From Aplidium turbinatum (taxonomy: Eukaryota; Chordata; Ascidiacea; Aplousobranchia; Polyclinidae): 64,000 nt of DNA. The stretch is from the NCBI GenBank assembly GCA_918807975.1, contig OU964932.1, positions 16,399,501 to 16,463,500 of the forward strand. Reading direction: 5' to 3'. The notes under the pieces were generated by a model. That model was not told the origin of the DNA and made no database searches. It saw only the letters and a list, made by a program, of their open reading frames with translations. The stretch's first letter is position 1. Every line of letters begins with the position of its first letter. Shown here piece after piece: positions 46,816 to 58,500 of this stretch. The translations under genes were made by a program, and so were the position numbers.

Positions 46816-46821
46816 AATAAA
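46816..46821 (+). terminator. neurexin polyadenylation signal (AATAAA)
   Basis: The first canonical AATAAA downstream of the neurexin stop lies about 450 bp into the 3' UTR. A T-rich stretch follows within 60 bp. No closer canonical hexamer was seen. Use of this site is inferred. Confidence 0.55.
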
Positions 46822-47374
46822 TCTTAGTTTGCAGCCCTTTATAAAATACGGTAGCCTACGTATTGCATACATTATAAAGCGTCATTGCCTTAATGTATCA
46901 ATCTGACTGACAATGGAAACTATTTGCTTATTATTGTCGAGATAAAGTTAGACAAAAGTATTCCTTAAAATTAATGTCCAATTTTTTTACATATCATTAT
47001 TTATATTTTTGTCTGTTGCGTGATTGCATTTATTTTATTGACTGCTTGCTTTTTGTAGCTCACTTGATTTGGAGTATGTTGTCAATAGCCCAGTGCTGTA
47101 TTCGTAAAAAAAGCACAGGGTATACTGTCTCAGATTTGATAAAATGATAAATACACAACTTGCAAAATACTAATCTTTATTCTACCATAACATGAATTGT
47201 CAACATCAAAATTGGACGAGAGGTACAAAATTGTTTATTTTTTATGAATAGGCCGACATTCCAAACAGCCTGCCGAGAGGAATCTACATCTTTATCCTCT
47301 TTACAAATTTGGGATTTAGTATCCTTAGCTGATCGGTGGTTTGGTTTGGATTTAGTATACCTTAGCAGCCAGGA

Positions 47375-47696
47375 TCTTACACATTTTTAGCAGTAAATTG
47401 AGCCACAGGTGGTCTATTGCAATTAAGTTTAGTAAACGTCGAACAGCTCACATTATCAATAAGCAAAGATGCTCTTGAACTTGTGATAATATCGTTCAAT
47501 AAACTGAAACCACGTTCACATTCTGCTGTAGAACAAAGAAAGTTGAAATAGCTGTCAAGACAGGCTTCAAATTATTGGGCACAATTTCAACTTTTTCACT
47601 ATAAAAGTCTCTTAACCCTTGGATTGACTGTATTTCATCAATGTCAAAGCGTCTACAAATTTTTCTCACCTCTGCATTCTCCATGACGCAAATGTC
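47375..47696 (-). pseudogene. hAT transposase remnant (C-terminal dimerisation region)
   Basis: On the minus strand, KICRRFDIDEIQSIQGLRDF is followed, after a frame change, by ECERGFSLLNDIITSSRASL. This resembles the ERxFSxxNxIxxxxR core of hAT dimerisation domains. A further piece (IQSIVSRMQMRLCANADTNN) lies beyond the insertion at about 50250-50350. It is disrupted by frame changes and the insertion, hence dead. Confidence 0.7.
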
Positions 47697-48376
47697 CTTC
47701 TATCCAGTGGCGTATCCTGGTTGATTTTCGTAGGCATGCAATGGAAGGAGGGTCATAGCCAGTGTAGGGGCGTCTGGGGGCATGCCCCTCCCCCCCAGGA
47801 AAATTTTGCAAATTTGCCTTAGGTTTTATAGCTTTTCTTGCAATCTGAGCCTTACTTAGCTGATAATTGTTTGAGCGACTTGAAGCGTTATGCAACGGTG
47901 TATGGCCAGCAGCCAGGGATAGCCTTCAGCATACACCCGATTCGTTTTCTTGATGATCTTTTAAACTACTGTGCTTAGGTCTCAAGTAGGCTAAGTTTAT
48001 ATCATACTATCTACAGTAGAAAACCGCAAGGACTTAAACTATGAGGACCAAAAGAAAAAAGGCCAAACAAATGCCAATCGGAAAACTAAAAAAGACCAAG
48101 CGTCCAAACAAAAATAGTCCGGCCAAACACTTTTTAAAAACTCTGAATTTCTGAGATTTAGCCTTTAAAAGACCAATCTGGCAACCCTGTCTCGAGATCG
48201 TGATTTTTGGTTTGCATGCAATTTCAAATCTGCATGCCTTGGTTCAGTAGCGCACTCAGAAAAAAAGTTTGGGGAGGGGCTAATTCAGAAATGTCGGCCG
48301 AGTGATTTGCGACAATAGTGACAGTGACAATAGGCCAATACCCATCCCTTGATTAATATTTAAAGGCACTCACAGC

Positions 48377-48860
48377 CAGTAGCGTAGCCAGGAATTTTGA
48401 AGGGGGGGGGAAGGGTTTGACGGCCGAAGCCCGACGGCGTGTTCGCCTAAGACGACACCCAGCGGCGGGGAGTCTGGGGGGCCTCCCGCAGAAAATTTTG
48501 AAAAATTACTTTGAATTGGTGCATTCTGAGAACAATTTCAACAACAATGTGGGTATGAACATTCCTGTAAAATGGTGCTGTCTGGTGGCATAGCAAAAGG
48601 ATAAAATCATGTTTTCTTCGGCATTTTTTCGAAATAAAACTAAGTCTCTATGTTTTCTTGTTGCTAATTCCTGGCTGAGATATTTGAATGTTTGGTATTG
48701 GCAAAACTCGCTCTTTTAATGCAGTTTCGCTTAAAATTAGGCATACTTTGTTTTAAAGACATAAAAAAACTGAAAGCATCATTCTCAATATCGTGACGTA
48801 ACACGCGTGCCGAAGGGGGGGGGGGTGTTGAAATCCCCCCCCCCCTTGGCTACGCCACTG
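48377..48860. mobile_element. hAT-type MITE, relative of the 6334-6838 copy
   Basis: The ends CAGTAGCGTAGCC and GGCTACGCCACTG are inverted, with 8-bp duplications CTCACAGC (48369-48376, 48861-48868). It shares interior sequence, in opposite orientation, with the 6.3-kb copy, for example TGGCTGAGATATTTGAATGT. Confidence 0.88.
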
Positions 48861-49009
48861 CTCACAGCCCACAACCCACCGGTTGCCGATACATCAGGAT
48901 TCGTTCTCTCAATCAGATTAGAAGTTGGCCTAGTGAACCCCATGCTACTAGCACCATCAGCTTCCTCATCCCTATGTCCCCTCTTGCAATCTTCTATAGA
49001 TCTCGACGC

Positions 49010-49065
49010 TTTCATCATGTATGACAAAATTCGTCATGTATGACAAAATTCGTCATGTATGACAA
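49010..49065. repeat. 19-bp tandem repeat, about 3 units
   Basis: The unit CGTCATGTATGACAAAATT is repeated with little change; it contains the small palindrome TCATGTATGA. Confidence 0.85.
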
Positions 49066-49320
49066 AATAGAATTAGATTTTCGTTTGCCAACACAAATAA
49101 GTGCGAAAACAACAACTAGCACGAAAACACTTTGAAATAAAACACTAAATTTCTAAACAATAAATTTGATGTGGACGTTTTTTCTACTTACAAAACATTT
49201 AAATTTAGTTCGTATTTTCAACTAAAGTCCCAGACGCCTTCGTCTCTCTGCTCAAACGTCGTAAACAGTTTTATATGTCCGTGTGATTCGGCATTGACGT
49301 ACCGTACGGTACATCGGTAC

Positions 49321-49760
49321 GTATGTCCACCAGACATTTAACCACGAGAGTACAGGAGCATCTGAACTTTATAGGGAGTTAAAGAAAAGTGCCATCAAAG
49401 ACCATATCATGGAATGTTCTTTTTGCTCTGATCGAAAATTCTTTGCCAACTCATTTACAATTTTACGCAAAGACAAATCCCAATTTGACACCAAAATTTA
49501 GGAAGCACTGTTAATCAAACGCTATAACTCAAATTTAAACAAACAATTATTTGCTGGTTGAGTCCATTCTCTTCAACATTTAGCCTACTTGATGTATCAC
49601 CTTCCCCGTGGAGCAAGTTTTTTCGTAGGTAGTTATTTATGTAGTTGCCTTTTCCTAATGTAATTTTACCTTCAAGAAGTTGAAATTTATTGCATTTTTA
49701 TAAATATTTTCAGATTCTTGATGAGGGCTTCAGTTAAACCGAAAATATTCAACTGTTAAA
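49321..49760 (+). mobile_element. Penelope-like element relic (GIY-YIG end)
   Basis: Fragments read MSTRHLTTRVQEHLNF, then [15 protein letters not shown], then EALLIKRYNSNLNKQLFAG. They parallel [30 protein letters not shown] and [20 protein letters not shown] of the young copy at 61.5-62.3 kb. A frameshift and stop codons break it, so it is old and dead. A degenerate hammerhead-like core (TTGATGA...CCGAAA) lies near 49718-49744. It sits inside the hAT-type insertion 47705-50239. Confidence 0.78.
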
Positions 49761-52333
49761 ACTATTTTTAAGTTAAATATGTAAAATATATTGTTATAAT
49801 GCTCAGCCCTGTTGTATTGTTGTGTCTTATTCATACCTAACCTGTAAGCAAAATGTATAGGCTAAATGAGGAACATACAAAAACTTCATTTTTTAGTATG
49901 GGTTTGGGGGGGCTTGAGCCCCCTTAGCCCCATGCTGGGTGCGCTACAGCCTTGGTTCCATTTGCGCCACGCTGTTGTAAAAGAGCGGCGAATAGTCAAA
50001 TTGTATTATCAACGCATGCTGAGCTCGTCTCAACATGCAGAGTTGCCAGGGTCAGCAAAGTTTCCAAATTTTGAAAACGAACAGTTGTTTCGAATATTGA
50101 AATTAAGAGAGCGAGGTGGTTCTGCTATTAACATTTTCAATTTCTACGCATAAATTCGTTGCTTCTGAAAGATTTCTGATTTCCTCAGAATTGTAAGGCA
50201 TGCAGTGCATGCCTTGCATGCATGGAGAATACGCCACTGCTTCTATCATTTTTTCAGGTTGCAAAGTTAGCAATATCAACCAGTAGCTGACCATTGTTAG
50301 TGTCGGCATTAGCACAAAGTCTCATTTGCATTCTGCTAACAATGCTCTGAATGAATTGATTGAATGATAAAACTCTCAGAACGGGTTCATGGTACACCCA
50401 TGTACCATTGTACACCATTGGTCCTCAAAGGGTTAAGTAGTTAGTTAGTAGGCTAGTTGTCAAGAATCCGTAGCCTAAGGATAGCATACGCACGCTATTT
50501 GGAAAACCGGAGGGTATACTATAGTTGCTCGAAAAAGAAGAGAGTAGGTATACTGCGTATACCCTACGAATACAGCACTGCAATAGCCTACTCTGGTTAT
50601 AACGCAGTGGCCCTGTCTGCTTTTCGTTGCAGCCTACGTATACGTGGTGGTGTCATCGACTTTGCATCAAATCAACATTACAGTGTTCTACCAGACACAC
50701 ATGTACTTCAAGATTAAATTTGTGTTCAAATACCTTATTGTACGGCAGTACTTGTTTGTGAGAATACACTATTTTGGTTACAAACCAGAGATGATTGTTT
50801 ATAGTTATAATTAGGCTTGGCTCAACGGTTACATACAGTTATATGTAACCGTTAGGCAACGCTCAACGGTTATACCCCAGCTTGGCTCAACGGTTTCATA
50901 AATCGACGTGTAAACTATCGTGTGTATTCAGGACCTCAGAAGCAGGAAAGGCGAGAATTCTTAATTTGCCTTTCATGTCTACTAGTTTATGAGATATCTC
51001 AAAAGTGATTACGGTACCGTCTTCAATGGAAAGTTGTAAACTATACGCATCCAAACAAAACAGTACATATTACATCACAGCGCGTAGCACCTCTTTCTGA
51101 AGCATCCGAGGAGGCAAAATCCATCATTTTTACATTGATTCAACGTCTGCAGACGTTCTGTCTGGATGGCCACTGTCTGAGGAAGCATTTCTCAATGTTG
51201 CAAAGCTAATTTACAGCACCAAGTTGAGCAAGATCCTGATGTTGGCAAGCAACGAAATCCGATAGTGTTTGCTTTTCAAGTCATGATACAGCTTTACTCT
51301 CTTATGTGTTTCTTACAAACGACCTGGCCAAACCAGCAAAAGTTTCTATTTTAACTTCGTTCCATGGTCTCCAGGCATTAAAACGGTTCAAAAATGAAAA
51401 CTTTTGTTAAGTGGAATATTTTTTTATGTTTTATGAAGCGAAAAAACATGGCTTGCTATTCCAAGCGGTCATACATTTCATAAACTGGTTCCAGTAAAAG
51501 TATTTGATCAACACAGAACAGAGTTTCTTAATAAAACGAATATCTAATTAGCTTATTAAAAACTTAGAGCAACTGCGCAAAAGCAAGAGATATCAACAAA
51601 AATATTGCAAAGCTTGTTGCAAGTTCAGCTGAAAGCAATACGAAGGATAATGCCACATTGAATCCCGCACAATCAGAATACATGAGCACCAAACGAAACC
51701 GTCCGTTCCAGTGGTAGGCTATAAACCAATAGACAAAAATGTAGGCTACCTAAACATGGATTTAGGCTCGTTGTTGTAGGGCGTGTCAATCTATCACTGC
51801 AAATGAATAGCACGAAGTTCTATATTCATATTTTTCCATTAAACAATACTACAATGGCGTAAAAAAAATAAAACAAAAACTAGCAGTAGATCAAGTACAA
51901 GCAATGAAATAGAAATAGTTGTTGAGCAATCAGAAATGCTTCAATCCATTGTAAAGTATTTCTAGAAACTTCATTCTTGCAAGGAAAGTCAAAATACACT
52001 GAAGCTGCAATCTGCGATATCTAAATTACAAGCAATACAGAAGCTATGCAACAGCCTGCTATAACTCGTCAAAGTAATGAATAAAATCAGCAAATTACGC
52101 TTACTTGCACGTCACAACGTCAATTAACATTCTTTTAAAATTACATCAGTCATGCATCAGTATATAAAACTTATGGTAATATCTCACAACAGAGTACATG
52201 ATAATTATGATAAATAATTTAATGGGTTTAAACGACTACAAAACAAATTAGGCTAATAAAGAAACTATCAACAATGCCCCTTCCCCGCACTATAACCACT
52301 CACAAACATGGAAAACTAACTCTTATCAACGAG

Positions 52334-52501
52334 TTAAACCCCGGTGCTGTAGCAAGAAGAAACGGAAGTCGCTCGTACAAGTGACTCTTCATCCTTGGCG
52401 CTTGGCTCGGCAGCAACAACCACTGCCGAATTGTTGTTTTGATTTTTATCATTTGAATCCTCTGGTGCATATGATGGAAACGCGTTCTTCATTTCTTTGT
52501 T
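52334..52501 (-). CDS. FLVCR-like last exon (cytoplasmic C-terminus)
   Basis: The minus-strand acceptor AATTCACTTTCAG precedes [18 protein letters not shown] and then [20 protein letters not shown] before the end CYSTGV-stop. This is a hydrophilic, acidic cytoplasmic tail, poorly conserved as in other family members. Phase 0 in. A possible ATTAAA polyadenylation signal (minus strand) lies at about 52218-52223, 110 bp past the stop; its use is uncertain. Confidence 0.85.
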   Translation of the reverse strand, partial: NKEMKNAFPSYAPEDSNDKNQNNNSAVVVAAEPSAKDEESLVRATSVSSCYSTGV

Positions 52502-55500
52502 CTGAAAGTGAATTTTCAAAAACGTTAAAACACCCTCTGTTCAAAACGAACGGACGCTTGCACAGTCAAGAAAAAACTTTCATGAAAGCTTCTCAGGTGA
52601 ACTTAGAAATTCGAATCAATACTTTAGTGCCTTCTTGGCGTTTAGGCTACATTTTGATTGGCTGATAAATCAATATTGTGAATGTGCAACAGTTAAAACA
52701 ACTACCCGGCTTTACTTCTCCACTGCTATGAAGTTGTCGAGACAGTGCAAAATGGTTCAACTTGATTTCTAATTTCGCAGTGTTATCCCTTCTAAGGTTT
52801 ACTAGACCTCTGCTATGTATAGCACAGTGACGTTCGGTGGCTTAAACCGTCGAGAAAGCAACTTGGAAATATGCTGCAGCAAGGTAGTAGGCACGAAGGG
52901 CGTAACCGTCGGGCGAAGCCCGAAGGCAACACTTCCAGCGGGGGGTCTGGGGGGCCTCCCCCAGAAATTTTTGAAAAACACTTCCAATTTGGTGCGCTTT
53001 GAGAGCATTTCCAAAACAAATCAAAAATAAAAGTCTGTCAAATTGTGCTTCGCCTATGTCGTGATCATACATCCATTTAATGTTTAGAAGTCATGAACAA
53101 TCTTAATTTTAACGTTGCAGGACCAAAATCCTGTGTTAGACATGGAATAATAGTTGTCTAAATATTTAATTCGTCATGAATGTTCATTCTCAGATATTCA
53201 GTTAGGCCTACACTACAAAAACTAACACTTAGGCCTAAACATTACAACCGCAAGCAATTTGTACAAAAAGCTGGATAAGTTTGCCTCCAACGAACTAAAT
53301 ATTGCATCCGCACCTGAACGTTCATTGGCGAAGTAACGTTATATCAACGCTGTAAAAAGGGCAAAGGCATGACTATGAAAGCTAGTAGGCTAAAGTACAT
53401 GGCGAGGAGACATCAAAAAACAGCAACAATCTTTTCGGCATTATGATGCTGTGCTGTGTACCGTGACAAGAGACCATTCTGACGAGTTAGTCTAGCCGCT
53501 CTAGCGAATGTACGCATTGACGTCACTGGGAAAGCAACTCTAATCATAACACATCTGATTGGCTTAGCAGCTAGTGACGTTTTGCAAAACGAGTGAGGAT
53601 TGGATAAAACGAAGGCGTTTTTTGACATTTTTAAACCTGGGGAAAGCAACTTTGATAGTTGCTTCCCTGAAGCCTCAGTGGTTGTTTCTGACAAGAGCAT
53701 TTGCGTTAATTGGCATTTATAGGCAAGACATGCGGTTTGGTGAGGACTTAGACTACTCACAAGCGATACGAGTAATTCTAGTCACGAATACAGTAATTTT
53801 CAAGTTAAAATAGACGTGTTAAAATAATAAGAAGTTAAACCTAGAATTCAGTCATTATATTTTGCATAATTTTTGCTCAGGTAAGCACTGCTTTCCGTGC
53901 TTTCCCTCACCGATCGTCACTGGTATAGCATGTAGTATTTTAGCTGTAACGATCAGAACTGAAAACATAGTGACGTTATAGGTATACAAGTATTAAGCAG
54001 TTATCTTCTTTCCATATTAGCTTATGAAGCTAAAATGGCTTTAAAAAATTGATTATAAATTCCCAAGCGAAACATGTGGTTTACGTTAGCGGCCGTGCCA
54101 GGCATCCAGAAATGTTATCATCAGCAAAAAGAAGCTGCCCTTCCTTACCAACGTTTCTTTTTCCGCAGTTTGCCTCTTCAAATTTTCTTTGATTAAGACT
54201 AAAAAAATACAAAACATAAATAAAAATTCTAATATAAACAAACAGAAATTTTTATAACAATCTTGCTTTCTATTAAAGCCCTACGATAATGATCGTCCGA
54301 CGCCTTGTGATTTCAAAAGTTGAAAATGCGGGTGTAAATAAACTTGGTAGTTGAAAAAAATATAAGTTTGAAACTTTCCGTAAGCATTGACGTGCTTTTT
54401 CAGACATGACAAACGCTAAAGCGGAGTTTACAAATTCGTGTTTTTGGCAAGCTATCACACTTTTGCAGCCTGACTTTTCTCTGTCAGAGCAATCGATTTT
54501 CAGAAAAGCAACTTTTCCAAAGAGCTTCATGTCTTGAGTTAAATATATAGGCCCAGTGACGTCAGCTGACTAAAGAGATCACAATCTTGTCCCTGAGAAT
54601 CAATTCTAATCATTTTACTCGTGGAAGTCATCTGCGCAGGAAAGTGTTTGCTTAAATTGATTAGCCTTCAAAAATCGATGCAATTTGTATGTAACCATAG
54701 AAAAAGAAATTGGAAGTATCGTAAAATAGCTTTTCCAAAGTAACGTTAGTAAAGCGTCATGGATAGACTGCAGTTTAATCCATGCATATTGTTAAAACAG
54801 AGTTTGCAGTGGCATCGTTTGCTTGCCTCGACCACTGACTTCAAATGTTGTGAGGGTGACAGGGTTGCCAAATTTGATGAAAACATCGCTTTGAAATCAA
54901 TTAATTTTAATCAAACTGACAGAAACAAACTGATTCTTTTTTTAGTGAAACCGAAATGTCAGATAACTCTGTTGTGAGAAGTAGCTACCTTAGTTCAACT
55001 AAAACCAAAGCAATCAAAAACTACAATCCAGTCACCAAACGTTAAACGTTGAAACCACTATATCCTCGGTTGAAACGTTGGAAAAGCGATTTTTTTTCTG
55101 GCAGGGAAATTTACGAGCTACAAACAGAAGTCGCGCAAGGTTAGGGAGCACACCCATGTCACGTGATCTTTTTGTTTTAGCATCGCAAGTACAACCTCAA
55201 CTTGACGTCCAATAACAAGCAATCGATATCATGTGAATCAAAATTTACACCAAATTTAATCACATTGCTACGTGAAGACTGGTTCTCTGGGCTGTTTGTA
55301 CATAACAGATGGTATGTGGACAGAATTCATACTATTTACACATCTCAAAATATAGTGCATTCTGCATTGAATAGCAAAAACAAGATATTCGCGGTCTGAA
55401 GATCGACATACTTCCCAGATAGCAAAAATGGCCTTTGTCTGAACGTCTGCAGGCGTTTAATCAAAGCAAAAAGCACCAGATTTACTGGCTGAGTTCAATA

Positions 55501-58500
55501 CAGTGATTGATAAAAAAAAGCATTGGTAGAATGGACCAGTGACACTTTATATTAAAATTCTTATTTGCATGTCGCAGATAGTCATGGTGTCTTAACTATG
55601 AAATTATTTCAGAAACTTTCTTTTTAGCTGCTGCCTAGCAACGCAAAGCTACCTGTTCCCACGATGCCAAGTAATAATGCTCCAGACATGAAGAGATTCG
55701 CGGGTAGAGTGCCATATATCTTCAGTATCTCCTGCGCTGATATGGTGAAAAGAATTCCAAAAAACTGCAAAACATTTACATTAGTTACAAGTCCCATCAC
55801 ATAACGTATTACTTACATAAGCAGGCTATTGCATGTAATCGGCCCTAAAGTAAAAACTCGTAAAACGAAAAGTTTAACAACTTCCTGAATCGTGTTAGGG
55901 GCTTCACCTAGACAACAAATTAGAGATGTACCGATATATCGGTATCGGCTTAAAAAAGTGATATCGGTATCGGCCAAAATATTGGTATCGGTACATCTCT
56001 ACAACAAATCAACCGTTTTATACATTGATTCAGCATCTGCAATGTAAAAAGTGGTTGATTTATTTTCTAGGTTAAGGATTCTGTAAAGTGCAAATCTGAC
56101 AAAAATAAATAATAACATTAGCAAATACTACAAACTCACCTGAGCAGATACATTAAGAAGTCCTGATGACGTTGCTTCTGACTCTGGGTACGTAATTTCA
56201 GCAGCGAATTCAAAGCCAATTGGCAGATAACCAGTCATGAAGAATCTGGTACACAAATCGATATGAAATTATGCGATGTAATAGTAATTAATGTCAATAC
56301 TGGATCCCATACCGAAAATCACCCGTTTTTTTAATGGATTCAACGTCTGTAGACGTTGTAAATATACAAAACGACTGATTTGCTGTCCAGGCAGTGAGAG
56401 TTTCAAGTCACAGTTGTACAATGTACATGAACAACCATAACACGGCCAATCTTTGTCAAGGACACTCATTACTTCACGTTGAAAACATGCACAAGCAGTG
56501 GTATTAGTATTCTCTCTCTTGATGCACTTTGTTATTGAATTAACTATTACAACAGATTACGTTTATGTTTCCCATCGCTCAAAGCATTATTAAGATAATA
56601 ATACTAAAATGTTTGCAAAAACTTTCAAGCAGTTGCTCTATTTGACAACAGCTCTAAAAAATTTGCATTTTGCAATGAACAGCGGCATGCACCTCAGCAC
56701 GAAACTAAATTGATAGATTGTTGGGCGAGTAAATATTGTTTCAGAGCCAACCACGTGGCTGAATATCTAAAAAAGCAAAAGTTCTGGTGTTGCATTGTAG
56801 CCAACGGATGTAAAATTGTGACTTTTACCAGCAGAGATGCATTTAGCAAAATCTGTCATTTTTACATTGATTCAACGTCAGCAGGTTGTTGAATCAATGC
56901 AAAAATAACGGATTTTTCTGTTACAACTCTTACGCACAACGTGGAGCTCCACCGAACAGTCAAATTATCGTTATTTTGATATTCTTTAAACGACAGACGA
57001 CAAAAGAAAAAATAAATTCATGCATTACTGCTTGCTAGGTCAAACTACCATTTGCATCACTTTTCGTTGACGCAACGTAGCATTAGATTGGATATGATAA
57101 ATGCACTCACCCGAGCAGGCCGATTGTAAGATAAGAAACCCACAGCATCGGAAGTTGCAATGTAAATGTAAATACGACCATAAATATCATTGATAGGACG
57201 TAAATTGCGACTGTAGTCAATCTGTCAAAAATAACAGAACCATGCTAACGACATTCTCCCATGTCCATTGGTAGAAATATCCTACTGAAATTATTACAAT
57301 ATTCAAATTTGATAAAAAATTGGCTTTCCACGAAAACACAAATTGAGATTGGAGATTGGAAACACTGGTTAGCAATGAGCGGGTTCCAGATATCCGTTTC
57401 TAATATTTATTAGCTGAAGTTTGAAAACGATCAAATTCTGAATCAAATCATGATAAAGATCATGGATTTGGTCATAGATCTATGAAACCCCCGTGGATTT
57501 GCGACATGCTGTCAAAGGCGACAATATAATTGAGCTTGAACCCTCTTAGAAAAAAATTAGCACCTCTCGGAAAAATCTCAGCATTTGAAGGCATGCAAGT
57601 ATGACAAGAAAATAGCTCCCACACCATTGTGTGTAATGTAGAACAAAAGCGTTTCAAAACCTCACCCAGTTGAAAGTTTGTGCAGTTTCAGAAAAACCGC
57701 TGACAGCATGAAAAGCGCCAGGGCAGAAAGTTCAATTCAAAAACTGCGCAGTAATAAAATATCACAATTGTTGCACCAAAGTTACAACCCCAGCGCATGT
57801 TTGGACTTTGTGCCGCACATGTTGTTGAATTTGTTTTCGAACAAGAATTTGAATACTTCCTTGTAACTTTCCAAGAATCAAAATCCATGAACTTTAAACT
57901 GTAACCACGAATTAATATGGCACCTTCGCAAGCCTTCAAATAAATTGTTAGAGCATACAACAGTAATGTAATACAGACTAATTTCAAGCTATTGCACTTT
58001 GAACCAGGGGCGGATGCATTGAGCAGCCTCAGAAGGTCTTGCAAATACAACGTGAATAAAATCACTTATCTGTGTTTAAGGAAGCGGGCTTTCTTATCAA
58101 TCCCACTACTAGATCCGCCACTGCTCCGAACAAACGATAGCAGAGAACATTTACGAGAGAAAGTTTTAGCGCCTAAATCTTAAGGGAGTAGCTACCACAG
58201 ACTTTCTTCACACTTTAATAATAATTAAGCTTTTTAAGAGAAAAAAGATCAATTTTGTTTATAACATCTGTAAATAATTCGCTTGTTGACTTACTTGTAT
58301 AATCGTGTTCTATCCAAGAAGTATCCGCAGATGACAGATCCACCTAGTCCAGCCACCACCATTGTGAGACCAATTTCCCCAATTTCCTTCTCTGCATCCT
58401 GTGATAAAAACAAATGCACTGACCTAGTTAGCAAGTGGCAATATGAGTATTTTCGGGCTTCATTTTACACATTAATTGTTCTGATGTCCCAAAATTTGTT

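Larger units (their letters stand above)
47705..50239. mobile_element. 2.5-kb hAT-type non-autonomous insertion
   Basis: The ends CAGTGGCGTATCC and GAATACGCCACTG are inverted and flanked by perfect 8-bp duplications CTTCTATC (47697-47704, 50240-50247). It split a hAT transposase pseudogene. The interior includes another hAT MITE, a Penelope-like relic and an unrecognised open frame (49866-50153); no intact transposase was seen. Confidence 0.85.
46822..52333. other. intergenic region between convergent neurexin and FLVCR-like genes
   Basis: About 5.5 kb of mostly transposon-derived DNA. It holds a decayed hAT transposase (minus strand) split by a 2.5-kb hAT-type insertion that itself contains another hAT MITE and a Penelope-like relic. 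A 19-bp tandem repeat lies at 49010-49065 and a partial palindromic MITE at about 51111-51165. Nothing coding for a host gene was recognised. Confidence 0.7.
55413..56393. repeat. cluster of palindromic MITE copies in FLVCR-like introns
   Basis: Three copies: about 55413-55491, about 55909-56073 (split by the 81-bp hAT MITE) and about 56305-56391 (AACGTCTGTAGACGTT centre, GATTTGCTGTCCAGG end). Exons of the FLVCR-like gene lie between them and are not part of the repeat. Confidence 0.7.

Noticed and set aside
53413-53760. A 115-codon minus-strand open frame in an FLVCR-like intron
   Set aside because: No domain recognised, and the FLVCR exons on both sides already join in phase without it.
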